64,000 bases of DNA from CAUZIZ01 sp965219855 (lineage in GTDB: Bacteria; Acidobacteriota; UBA6911; RPQK01; JAJDTT01). Below, in pieces: positions 35,394-43,815 of this stretch. How positions within the stretch are numbered: the first letter of the stretch is position 1; every line of letters starts with the position of its first letter. Position numbers and translations under genes: made by a program. The stretch lies in contig CBDCOR010000013.1 in NCBI GenBank assembly GCA_965219855.1, forward strand, positions 77,851-141,850, written 5' to 3'. The notes beneath the pieces are model-generated. The model was given only the letters and a program-made list of their open reading frames with translations. It did not search any database and was not told where the DNA came from.

Positions 35394-36783
35394 ATGGCCA
35401 ATACATTGAAAATGGAAAAGAAGCAAACGGTTTTGGCGCTCCTGAAGCTGGGCTGGTCGTATCGTCGGATCGAGCGAGAGGTGGGAGTCCGACGAGAGAG
35501 GATTGCCCGCTATGATCCCTCCCGAGATTCAAAACCGGCCAAAGTGGCCCCCGGCTCGGAGGAGCAAAAGCGGCCAAAGCGGCCCCCGGGTCTGCGCAGC
35601 TTCTGTGAGCCCTTTCGGGAGCAGATTGAAAAGAAACTCCAGCAGGGATTGCAGGCCAAGCGGATCTGGCAGGACCTGGTCTTCGAGCAGGGATTCGGGG
35701 GAGCCTACAACTCCGTCAAGCGCTTCTGTGGAAAGCTCAAGGCGGAGAGTCCTCGCGTGTTTGCTCGGGTGGAAACTCCCCCCGGTCGGGACCTGCAGAT
35801 CGACTTCGGCAAAGGAGCCCTGACTCGGACCGAATCGGGTCGTTACCGCCGTCCTCATCTGAGGCGGCGTGGAGGTGGTTCGCCTCGATAACCTCAAGGC
35901 CGGGATCACCCGGGCTTGCTTGGTGGACCCCGAGGTCAATGCCGTCTTCAGTGCGCTCGCTCGCCACTACGGCTTCGCCGTGCTGCCCATCCATCCGGGC
36001 GCTCCGAACGAGAACGGAAAAGTCGAAAGAAGCATCGGATATACCGACTCCAGCGCGCTCAAAGCTCGCCGCTTCGAGAGCCTGGATGCGCAGAATGAGC
36101 ATCTGCAGAGTTGGAACGAGCGAATCGCCCGCCAGCGCATCCACGGCACCACCAAGCAGCAGGTCTGGCCCCGCTTTGTCGAAGAACAGAAGCATCTCCG
36201 ACCGCTTCCGGATTCCCGCTTCAGTTTCTTCCGCGTGGGCCGTCGAACGGTCTCCACCGATGGCCACATCGAAGTCGACCGAGCGTTCTACTCGGTGCCC
36301 AATCATCTGCTCGGTTGTGAAGTCGCCGTGCACTGGGATGATCGTATCGTCCGCGTCTTCTTTCGTGAGCAACAGGTGGCCCTGCATCCGAAGCACCCGC
36401 CGGGGAGATTCCGAACCGAAACGAGCCATCTTCCGGAACGCAAACGCTACGCGCACTATCGAACCGAGCATCATCTGCTGAAGCAAGCCCGAGCCGTGGG
36501 TCCAGAGGCGCACCGCTGGGCCGAGCGAGCTCTGGAGGTCCGAGACATGCTCGCCTACCGACTCGTGCAGGGCATGATCTCGCTGACCCGCCGCTACCGC
36601 GCTTCGGTCGTCGACGAAGCCTGCGGCAAGGCGCTCGCACATGACGCCTTCCGCTACCGGACTCTGGTGGCTTTGTGTAAGCGACTGGACGTGCCGCAGC
36701 GCTCTTTGTTTACCTCCGAGCACGAGTTGATCCGACCGCTGTCCGAGTACCAGATCACCGATCCCACAGGAGAACCAGAATGA
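35394..36783 (+). pseudogene. istA: istA of IS21 copy 2, frameshifted by a 107-bp deletion
   Basis: The first 156 codons match copy 1 up to YRRPHL. Bases encoding FKAVL through HAFG are then missing (junction near 35861), the frame shifts and stops at 35891. The remainder is open as 35869-36783 in the other frame, through VVRLDNLKAG and KVERSIGY to the normal end. The lost block lies between the first and second catalytic aspartates. The product cannot be a working transposase. Mobilisation in trans by copy 1 remains possible because the ends are intact. Confidence 0.95.
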
Positions 36784-37553
36784 TCTCATCAGAACTGGAA
36801 CGAAAACTTCGTCACCTCCGGCTCTCGGGCCTGGCTCAGGTCTTTGACGTTCGCCTGCAACAAGCCGTCCAGGGAAGGCTCAGCCATCAGGAGTTCTTTG
36901 AGCTGCTGATTGATGACGAGCTGACCCGCCGTCGGGACCGGCTGTTGGAGCGACGTTTGCGCCAGGCCCAGTTTCCGGAACAAAAGCACTTGGAGGACTT
37001 TAACTTCTCCTTTAACCCCTCCATCAACCGGCAGCAGATCTTCGATCTGGCTACCGGCCGATTCATCCAACAGCGCCGCGGCTGGTTGGTCATCGGTCAG
37101 ACCGGAGTCGGCAAGAGCCATCTGATCATCACCGTCGGGATCAAGGCGGTCGAAGCCGGTCACCGGGTGCAGTACAAGTCGGCTTTCGATCTGCTGGAAG
37201 ACATCGCCGAAGCCACGGCCACCGGCAGACGCCGATCTTACATTACGGAGATGACCCGGATCCCGCTGCTGATCCTCGAGGATCTGGGACTCCGCAGAGT
37301 GCCGGAGTCGGCGGCAGAAGATCTGTTGGAGATCCTGCACCGCCGATACCAGAAGACCTCGACGATCCTCAGTTCGAATCGACCCCTGGAGGACTGGGGC
37401 GCGATGCTGGGAGGAGATACGGCGGCCACCTCGGCGCTGCTGGACCGCTTCCTGCACACTTCGGAAGTCACCTTCATTCGGGGCAAGAGCTATCGCCTCT
37501 ACGAGCGACAGCAACGAGAGAAATCCACCCCGAAGCGAGGGAAAGAGAAATGA
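36780..37553 (+). CDS. istB: IstB-like ATPase of IS21 copy 2
   Basis: The 257-residue protein is identical by eye to the istB of copy 1 (Walker A GQTGVGKSHL, Walker B LLILEDLG). Its start overlaps the end of the broken istA (ATGA), so translation may be reduced if it depends on coupling to istA. The noncoding tail 37554-38072 is the inverted equivalent of 3077-3620. Confidence 0.95.
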   Translation: MISSELERKLRHLRLSGLAQVFDVRLQQAVQGRLSHQEFFELLIDDELTRRRDRLLERRLRQAQFPEQKHLEDFNFSFNPSINRQQIFDLATGRFIQQRRGWLVIGQTGVGKSHLIITVGIKAVEAGHRVQYKSAFDLLEDIAEATATGRRRSYITEMTRIPLLILEDLGLRRVPESAAEDLLEILHRRYQKTSTILSSNRPLEDWGAMLGGDTAATSALLDRFLHTSEVTFIRGKSYRLYERQQREKSTPKRGKEK

Positions 37554-38072
37554 CACCTGCGAGGCGAGTGCTGTGAGTGCGGGCTTGTCCCCTACTCGCA
37601 GACCCTGGGACTCAGCCCCAGGCTTCGTAGATTGCCCGCTCCGAGGGAGGGGTCAGGACAGGGTGGGGCAGAGCTCATTGCTTGAGGGGCCTCTGAGCGA
37701 ATGTTTTTTGAAAAAAGGAAGCCAGGAAGAAGCCGTGTCGTTGAAACCAAGCAGAGACCATGGAAGCCAGGCTTCTCGAGTTTCCCCCAACACCCCCGGA
37801 AAGCCGTGGAAACTGCCGCGCTATGGAAACCGTGGGAAAACGGCTGCCTCGCGAAGACGACTCCAGGAGGCGAGTTTTTCCACCGTTCCCACAGCGCTTG
37901 GAAAACTCCTCCGGACGGAGTTTCCCACAGTTCCCACCGCTTCTACGGCTGAACACACAACAAAGCCTCCTCCCCCCGCTTCGCGGGGAGGGCTTCACAA
38001 GGGATTGAAATGACTCGAACCGGAGGATATAACTACTGAATCACTGGCCGCTTTTGAAGTGGCCCCCGACAG

Positions 38073-39205
38073 CCGTCTCTCAGAAATTCGTCATACTGCT
38101 GTGTCCCGGGAATCGGGCAAAGAATATAGAAGGAGGCCCAGTTTGGCTCCAGTGCCTTTACCGTTTCCAGCTGATGCAAGATATCGTCCTGGTTGTCCTC
38201 CGGAAAACCGATAATGTTTGAAAGATGAGCACTGACACCATACTCCGCGCATAGCCTGACTATCTCGCCATACACTTCAGGACGATTCTGGTACTTGTGA
38301 ACCGAAATCAGAGTGCGGCGGCTGAAGGACTCTACTCCAACAAACATCTGGAAGCAGCCAGCCTGGCCAAGCAGATCGACTAGCTCGGGCTGCCTGAGAA
38401 TCTGGGTATCGCATTGGACGAAGAGCTTGAACTTCAGATTGTCGTCAATCATCGCTTCGAGAAGGTCCTTTGCTCGGGAATACTTGTTGAAATTGTCGGA
38501 AGTGAACATGATCATCTTTACACCGGCTTCCTTGGCCGCCCTGAGACTCTCAAGGGTCGTCGTCACACTTTGTGCCCGGATGCGATGGCCGGAAATCTTG
38601 ATCACGGAACAGAATGTGCACGAGAAAGGACAACCGCGGGCTGGATATAGCCCCAGCATGGGTAGAACGTAGCGTCGAAGCTCCTCTGGGTTGGGCGGCG
38701 CGACGACGGGCGGATCCAAATCATGGTCCCACCTTTGATCCTGACCATACACCGGCTGAAGCTCACCTCGGATTGCGTCACTGAGAATACGCGACCAGAC
38801 AAGCTCTCCCTCAGCAAGCGCAAAGCTTGTGCCGCTGTGCCAAAACTCCGACGTGTCGCACGTCATCGCGTGGGGCCCACCAATAACGGCTAGGCAGTCG
38901 TTCTGGAGGGCGTAGGCAGCCAGATCCAAAGCACGATGGAACTGATGGCTCTGCACTCCGACAAGTGCCACCAGTGTCTTTCCTCTCGATCCACTTTGGA
39001 GAAGCGAAAAGTACTTGAGGTCGGTGTAGACGTACTCGTCGATGGTGTGCACTTCGATGGGTGTTCCATCGAGCCAGGCTGGCGTTAGGCTTCTCAGATG
39101 AGGCAACGTGCTGTTGGGCATGAAGCCCTTCCTGAATCGTTCGACATACCCGTTCCGTAGGTACTTGCTAGGCTTAAGGATGACAAGTCTCAACGGTCCC
39201 CGCAT
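38073..39205 (-). pseudogene. B12-binding-type radical SAM enzyme, N-terminal part, interrupted by IS21 copy 2
   Basis: The ATG at 39205 follows AGGAG. Residues 1-150 form a B12-binding-like Rossmann domain (LVALVGVQSHQ, CLAVIGGPHAMT), without the DxHxxG cobalt-ligand motif, as in many radical SAM members. The 4Fe-4S motif is C192-PFS-C196-TF-C199 (ARGCPFSCTFCSV). SAM-domain elements follow (MFTSDNFNKY, FVQCDTQIL, FVGVES, IIGFPED). The frame enters the IS after EFLRDG and continues at 34898-35297. The intact enzyme of 508 residues could methylate, cyclise or rearrange an unactivated carbon. The truncated product keeps the whole cluster-binding core and might be stable. Confidence 0.9.
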
Positions 39206-39230
39206 AGGCTCGCTCCTTAGAGGTAGGGAT

Positions 39231-39334
39231 CAAAGCTGTTTGTCACGGGCGACTACGTCGAGAGAGCTTCTGGTAACGACCTGCTTCAGAGCTGCCCGTC
39301 CGTGTGTCGAAAAGGCGATCCGTAAAAGGATCGC
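39231..39334 (+). pseudogene. Decayed C-terminal end of a second FAD oxidoreductase
   Basis: One frame gives LFVTGDYVERASG, and the next frame gives CFRAARPCVEKAIRKR. Together they match GLTGDYIEGASIEACFRAARSCAERAI at the end of the oxidoreductase at 33531, with a frameshift in the middle. No other part of this gene remains. It lies head-to-head with the radical SAM gene, so that gene was probably once flanked on both sides by related oxidoreductases. Confidence 0.7.
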
Positions 39335-39389
39335 CCCAAGCACCGTGAGCCCCAGGAGCGTCACCGTACTGCAGCCAGAGCCGGGGATG

Positions 39390-40250
39390 TCACCTCAATA
39401 AGAAATCCTCGTCACCGAAGCCAGGGTTGAGCCTCACGTTCGTGTAAGAATACGATTCATAAAGCTCATCGGACCAATCAAAGGCCTGGATCCTCAGGGG
39501 TAGCCTTGACTCCTTGTCGACCGCGGCCTCCACCCGGTAAGCGTAGTATTTAGGTATTCGCAGCCTCTTTCCTTCTTCGAGGTCGAAGAAATCACGGACG
39601 TTGTCATTGTTATGAACGATGACATACGGATGGATCTCGAATCTCTCAGCTATCGACCAGATCGTATCTCCCTCTTCGACTGTATAGCTACGAGGCCGTT
39701 GATTGGGGAAGGTTCCTTCAATGACCCAGACCGGCCTCCCCTCTATGACACTATCTTCTTTCGTCCAGAGACGAAATTCGGGATCCTGCTTCCCTTTGCT
39801 CAATTCCTTCAGCATGAAATCGATGAGGTTGCCGATCCCAATGTTGCTGATCGTTTGGTGCTGATTCTTCAAGGCTCGTGGGGAGCGTATCTCAAATTTC
39901 TCTGGGGCAAAGATGCGCTTGAGCCAGGACTCCGCGCGGAAGTAGAATTCCGTCGGATTTCGATCCTTCAGGTACACTACTTGTCGCCCGGCGAAGGGAC
40001 CCACGATCCACTCCAGATACACGTCGAAGGGCTTGCGAAAGCGAAGCAGAGTGATTCCTTCCTGGCTCAGTCGAGAATCGATGCGCTCGATTGTCTTGAG
40101 TACCGCTTGGTAGTCGTTAACCTGTTGGTAATGACCCTTCATTGACGATAGCATGCGCTCGATATCGAGTCCCTCCAGCCAGGGCCACCCACTCGTGACA
40201 AGCACGGCTCCCAGTATTGCCTTTTTCAACTTCAGTCTAGTCATTCTCAT
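39390..40250 (-). CDS. DUF1571 protein with an inserted LysM domain
   Basis: The ATG at 40250 gives 286 residues with a signal-like N-terminus (LKLKKAILGAVLVTSG). The DUF1571 (LolA-like fold) region is seen in HYQQVNDYQAVLKTIERID, LLRFRKPFDVYLEW and VVYLKDRN. Around residues 195-245 a LysM peptidoglycan-binding unit interrupts it: YTVEEGDTIWSIAERFEI ... IVHNNDNV ... LEEGKRLRIP. DUF1571-like sequence then resumes (YYAYRVEAAVDKESRLPLRI). It is probably a periplasmic, cell-wall-associated protein handling a lipid or lipoprotein-like ligand. A longer frame starts at 40289, but without a better ribosome site. Confidence 0.75.
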   Translation of the reverse strand: MRMTRLKLKKAILGAVLVTSGWPWLEGLDIERMLSSMKGHYQQVNDYQAVLKTIERIDSRLSQEGITLLRFRKPFDVYLEWIVGPFAGRQVVYLKDRNPTEFYFRAESWLKRIFAPEKFEIRSPRALKNQHQTISNIGIGNLIDFMLKELSKGKQDPEFRLWTKEDSVIEGRPVWVIEGTFPNQRPRSYTVEEGDTIWSIAERFEIHPYVIVHNNDNVRDFFDLEEGKRLRIPKYYAYRVEAAVDKESRLPLRIQAFDWSDELYESYSYTNVRLNPGFGDEDFLLR

Positions 40251-40684
40251 CGGGGAATCTGGGTGACAGATAGGTCTCCTGTCGTGCATCCTTTCCGGAC
40301 GCCTTGGTTAGAGATCCATCTAATCCCCATTGAACAATGAGATAACCGGATGCAACCGGATGAAACAAGCACCCCAAGCAATGCGACACTCACTAGCACC
40401 AGGTTCCGATCAGTCCTCCCCACAACAATCGCAAACCCAATTCTCAGAGTCAATAAGTTGTCCCCTCTATCTGGTTTCTAATCGGCGTGCACTTCGGAAG
40501 GAGTAGAGTCCAGGGACGTGGTGTACAGCTGAGAAGTACCGGCGCGCAGCGAGGCACCTCTGGCTGATGGCGCTGACGGCACTTACCTGTTCAACTTCTT
40601 CACCTCATGTGAAAGACGTCATATCTAACGGAAACATGTTGCATAAAGGGAAAGAAAAGCTGAAACCGACTAAGATTATGGAAG
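40251..40684. other. Intergenic stretch, no gene seen
   Basis: This is a divergent gap of about 430 bases between the DUF1571/LysM gene and the Myb-repeat gene. The short frames present have no recognisable features. AT content rises toward 40620-40684, which probably holds the promoter of the downstream gene. Confidence 0.4.
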
Positions 40685-41587
40685 ATGAGCCGGCGTGCAG
40701 GTAAACATTGGTCTCAGCGAGAGTTGGGATCGCTTCGGGCCCAGGCCGACTCTGGACTTCCTGGCAACCAGATTACTATTCCAGGCAGGACTCCAGACGC
40801 TGTGAAGCAGAAATTATTCGAGCTGCAGATACATTCACCTTACCGGTGGAGCAGAGAAGCGAAGGCACTATTAAGAAAGCAAGTTAGAGAGGGGCTGCTG
40901 CCTGGCACTATCAGTGTTCCCGGTAGAACAGCTGTTGCGGTCGCTTCTCAATTGAGGTACATGAGAATTTTTTTCCACCGCTGGTCAAAAACCCAGGACA
41001 GGTCTTTGCGGAGCCAATTTAGAAACGGCAAGCCGGTCGAGCAAATCACCATTTTGGGCAAGACGAGCAAAGCCATATCGAAACGGCTGCATGCTCTCGG
41101 CTTGATCAAGACTACCAGATGGACCGAAGACGAGATACAGCAGTTGACGCAGCAGGCGTCTAGAGGAAAGGCAGCACCTGATATACGTATTCAGGGAAGA
41201 AGTAAATCAGGCATAAGCAGCAAAGCCAAGGCCATAGGCCTTGCGCTAGAACCCTCTGACAAGAGATGGGCTAAACAAGAGTTGTTCTCGCTTAGGAAAC
41301 AGTCTCTCAGAGCGAGTTCTCCTGATGAGGTTCATATACCAGGTCGCACTGCCAATGCAGTGAGGATCAAGATGAAAAGATTGCAGCTTTATCAGCCCAG
41401 AAAGTGGACCCCGAAACCTTGGAAGATCACCGAGGTTAGAGAGTTGAGGAGGCTTGTGGTAATGCACAATTTTACAGCCCCTCAAGTTGCTCAGGAAGAA
41501 CGATTTCGTGACCGAAGCATTGACTCGATAGCGCAACAGATGCGCCGAAACAGACTTGTCTCGAAACGAGCGGAGCGGCAGAAGTAA
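40685..41587 (+). CDS. Protein of tandem Myb/SANT-like repeats
   Basis: This 300-residue, very basic protein consists of about six units of roughly 45 residues. The first five open with HWSQREL, RWSREAK, RWSKTQD, RWTEDEI and RWAKQEL; a sixth, divergent unit opens with KWTPKPW. Most contain IPGRT/ILGKT-type turns before AVxxKLxxLxL helices. One Trp plus a G(R/K)(T/S)xxAV turn per unit is the pattern of Myb/SANT or homeodomain-like DNA-binding helices (GcrA- and recombinase-like folds). No catalytic or membrane segment is present. It is probably a repeat-based DNA-binding protein; whether it is a regulator or a nucleoid or mobile-element factor is unknown. The ISNCY copy B lies 28 bases after its stop. 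Confidence 0.75.
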   Translation: MSRRAGKHWSQRELGSLRAQADSGLPGNQITIPGRTPDAVKQKLFELQIHSPYRWSREAKALLRKQVREGLLPGTISVPGRTAVAVASQLRYMRIFFHRWSKTQDRSLRSQFRNGKPVEQITILGKTSKAISKRLHALGLIKTTRWTEDEIQQLTQQASRGKAAPDIRIQGRSKSGISSKAKAIGLALEPSDKRWAKQELFSLRKQSLRASSPDEVHIPGRTANAVRIKMKRLQLYQPRKWTPKPWKITEVRELRRLVVMHNFTAPQVAQEERFRDRSIDSIAQQMRRNRLVSKRAERQK

Positions 41588-41615
41588 ACCAATTGTGAGA
41601 CCCACGGGGCTAGCT

Positions 41616-43296
41616 AGTGCCCGTCCGGAAATGTGTAAGTAATTGATAAGGAAGGGGAAAGAGGGCTTTTTCAAGCTCCGAAACTGTCAGGGCCGTTTGC
41701 TAGACTATTTGGTGCAAACAATTAGACTAAAACGACTTACGACGATTTCAGGAGTTCGAAGATGCGTAAAAAGCGTGAAAAACAACGCCCCCTTTCCCCG
41801 CAATGGCCCGATCACCAGCTGGCCCATGAATTGAAGGTGATCTCGCGCATCCTGGACGACAATCCCCAGACGCTGGAGCTGATAGTACAAGATCTCTCTG
41901 ACAGGGTCGATTCCGGTGTTGGCGCCCCCGGTTTGACGGCCGAGCAGGTGCTGCGTTGCGCCGTCATCAAACAGCTGCATCAGTTCAGCTATCGCAAGCT
42001 GGAGTTTCATCTGGTGGATTCGCAAAGCTGTCAGAGGTTCTGTCGCTTGCCCTATGGGGCGTCGATCAGCAAAGCCACCCTGGCGGAGAACCTGGGGAAG
42101 ATTGAGCCGGGGACTTGGAAGGCGACCAACGACCACTTGGTGCTCTGGGCGCAGGCTCGGGGTCTGGAAAAAGGCCAATGGATTCGGGTCGATGCCACGG
42201 CGGTCGAGACGAACATCCACTATCCGCTCGACAGTGAGCTGTTGTACGACGGCATTCGAGTCGTGACCCAGTCGCTGGGGCGGCTGCGGGAGCGGGAAGG
42301 GATCGGCTTCGTCGATCATACGCGGCGGGCCAAGCGGCGCGTCCTGAACATCCGCAACCGCCGCGGCAAGAAGCGCCTGGACAGTTACCGCGATCTGATC
42401 AAAGTGGCGTCCAAGACGGCTCACTATGCCGAGCAGGCGCTGGCAGCTTCCGCGCAGTGGAGCGATCCCCTCAGTCTGGCCGTGGCGGCGCAACTGGCCC
42501 ACTATCTGGGGCTGTTGCACAAAGTCATCGAGCAGACTCAACGACGGGTCCTTTCGGGCGAGGCCGTCGCGGCCCAGGAGAAGATCTGTTCCCTCTTCGA
42601 AGAGCACACCGATATTATCAAGAAGAGCCCTCGGGAAACGGTCTTCGGCCACAAGGTGTTTGTCAGCACGGGCGCCTCGTCGCTGATCCTGGATTGTGTG
42701 GTGGAACGGGGGAATCCGGCCGACAGCAACTATGTGCAACCCTTCTTAGAGCGGCATCGACAGCTGTACGGGAAGGTCCCCCGCCAGAGCGCCTGGGATG
42801 GTGGTTTTGCCTCGGCTGCCAACCTGCGCTGGGCCAAAGAGCAGGGGGTACAGGATGTGGCCTTTTCCAAAAAGTGTGGGTTGACGGTTGAGAGCATGGT
42901 GCGTTCCAGTTGGGTCTACAAACAACTCAAACGCTTCCGCGCCGGGATTGAGGGGTGCATTGGGACCCTCAAGCACACCTTCGGTCTCCACCGCTGTAGC
43001 TGGAAAGGCTGGCCTCACTTTCAAAGCTACGTCCATGCCAGCGTCCTGACCTATAACCTGGTCGTCCTGGCCCGACTCCTGTTGTAGCCTTTTGTGGCTG
43101 ACCGTACTGCCTTGTGGCTCCGACTCGGGGAGAGGTCTGCGCCGAACCGCTGCTTTTTGGCCCGCGTGCCCTCGCTCGAGGGTCCTTGCTCTGGATCGAG
43201 CTGGGTCGAGCCGGTCTGTCAGCAGTCTCAAGTATAATAAGTGTTTACGATTCAACAGATTACAGTTCTGAAAACCCCGGTTTTCGGACGGGCACT
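41616..43296 (+). mobile_element. ISNCY-type element, copy B (1681 bp)
   Basis: It has the same ends as copy A (AGTGCCCGTCCGGAAAT and TTTTCGGACGGGCACT), flanked by a 4-bp duplication AGCT (41612-41615 and 43297-43300). Orientation is opposite to copy A. Confidence 0.9.
41762..43087 (+). CDS. ISNCY-type DDE transposase (copy B)
   Basis: The 441-residue protein is nearly identical to the copy at 24241. Visible differences are Trp for Arg in KGQxIRVD, Thr for Ile in KAxNDHL and Ser for Trp in VVTQxLGRL. The catalytic motifs VDATAVETNI, WDGGFAS and EGCIGTLKH are intact. AGGAG precedes the ATG. Confidence 0.9.
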   Translation: MRKKREKQRPLSPQWPDHQLAHELKVISRILDDNPQTLELIVQDLSDRVDSGVGAPGLTAEQVLRCAVIKQLHQFSYRKLEFHLVDSQSCQRFCRLPYGASISKATLAENLGKIEPGTWKATNDHLVLWAQARGLEKGQWIRVDATAVETNIHYPLDSELLYDGIRVVTQSLGRLREREGIGFVDHTRRAKRRVLNIRNRRGKKRLDSYRDLIKVASKTAHYAEQALAASAQWSDPLSLAVAAQLAHYLGLLHKVIEQTQRRVLSGEAVAAQEKICSLFEEHTDIIKKSPRETVFGHKVFVSTGASSLILDCVVERGNPADSNYVQPFLERHRQLYGKVPRQSAWDGGFASAANLRWAKEQGVQDVAFSKKCGLTVESMVRSSWVYKQLKRFRAGIEGCIGTLKHTFGLHRCSWKGWPHFQSYVHASVLTYNLVVLARLLL

Positions 43297-43418
43297 AGCT
43301 AAGCTAAGTCTAGTCTATGAAACACGGACGTGTAAAGGGTCTCGCTCTAGCCTTGATTTCAGAGGAAAGCGACGAAATCAGTGTCACTCTTTGTCTTGTT
43401 CTTTCTCCGAGCCGTGAC

Positions 43419-43459
43419 CTGAAAATCCGTGTGTTGGCAGTTCAATTCTGCCCCCGGCA
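43419..43459 (+). other. 3' half of a tRNA-Phe gene (possible att scar)
   Basis: The sequence starts as an anticodon loop CTGAAAA (anticodon GAA) followed by TCCGT and GTGTT. A perfect T arm follows (GGCAG, loop TTCAATT, CTGCC), then an acceptor-like CCCGGCA. The 5' half of the tRNA is absent upstream. Fragments from the anticodon loop to the 3' end are what tyrosine integrases leave at tRNA attachment sites. There is no CCA and position 73 would be T, so it is not functional as a tRNA. Apart from this, 43301-43610 holds nothing recognisable. Confidence 0.55.
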
Positions 43460-43610
43460 TCCCTTTAAAGATGTTGCTTGCTGAGTAGAAAGAAAGCCTA
43501 AATCTCGGTTTAGCCTTTAGCGGTTGCTTTCTCGGGAAGCAGAAAAGCCCAAATCTCAAACCGCAAAACACCGAACAATACGAACGCCGAAGTTCGGAAG
43601 CTCGACAATG

Positions 43611-43815
43611 AAGTTTCAGCTTAGTGGCCCCCCAGCGGTGCTGCCCCATTCGAGAACGAAACTTTGGGCCCGGCGTAGCGGTGGGCTCCAGGCCGCCGTC
43701 CGAGCCAAAGGCTCGAATCAAGAAGACTTCGGCCTGGAGGCCAAAGCTACGCTCGCAAATGAAGTTTCAGCTTAGTCGCGCCCCAGCCGGGCTGCCCCAT
43801 TCGAGAAAGAAACTT
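43611..43815 (-). repeat. Composite palindrome R1-R2-R1 (copy 2, inverted)
   Basis: R1 at 43611-43664, R2 at 43675-43750 and R1 at 43762-43815 are arranged like the composite at 25814-26023 but in reverse. An additional R1 end (AATGAAGTTTCAGCTTAG) is at 43864-43881. The R2 core here has the inner hairpin GAGCCAAAGGCTC. Confidence 0.8.

Larger units (their letters stand above)
35298..38072 (+). mobile_element. IS21-family element, copy 2 (2775 bp, defective istA)
   Basis: The ends are CTGTCAGGGGCCAC and GTGGCCCCCGACAG, flanked by a perfect 6-bp duplication CCGTCT (35292-35297 and 38073-38078). It is inverted relative to copy 1. It lacks the 25-bp terminal duplication of copy 1 and has a 107-bp deletion inside istA, which accounts for the size difference of 132 bp. 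Because the flanks are clean, it inserted after or with the help of an intact transposase. Confidence 0.95.
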
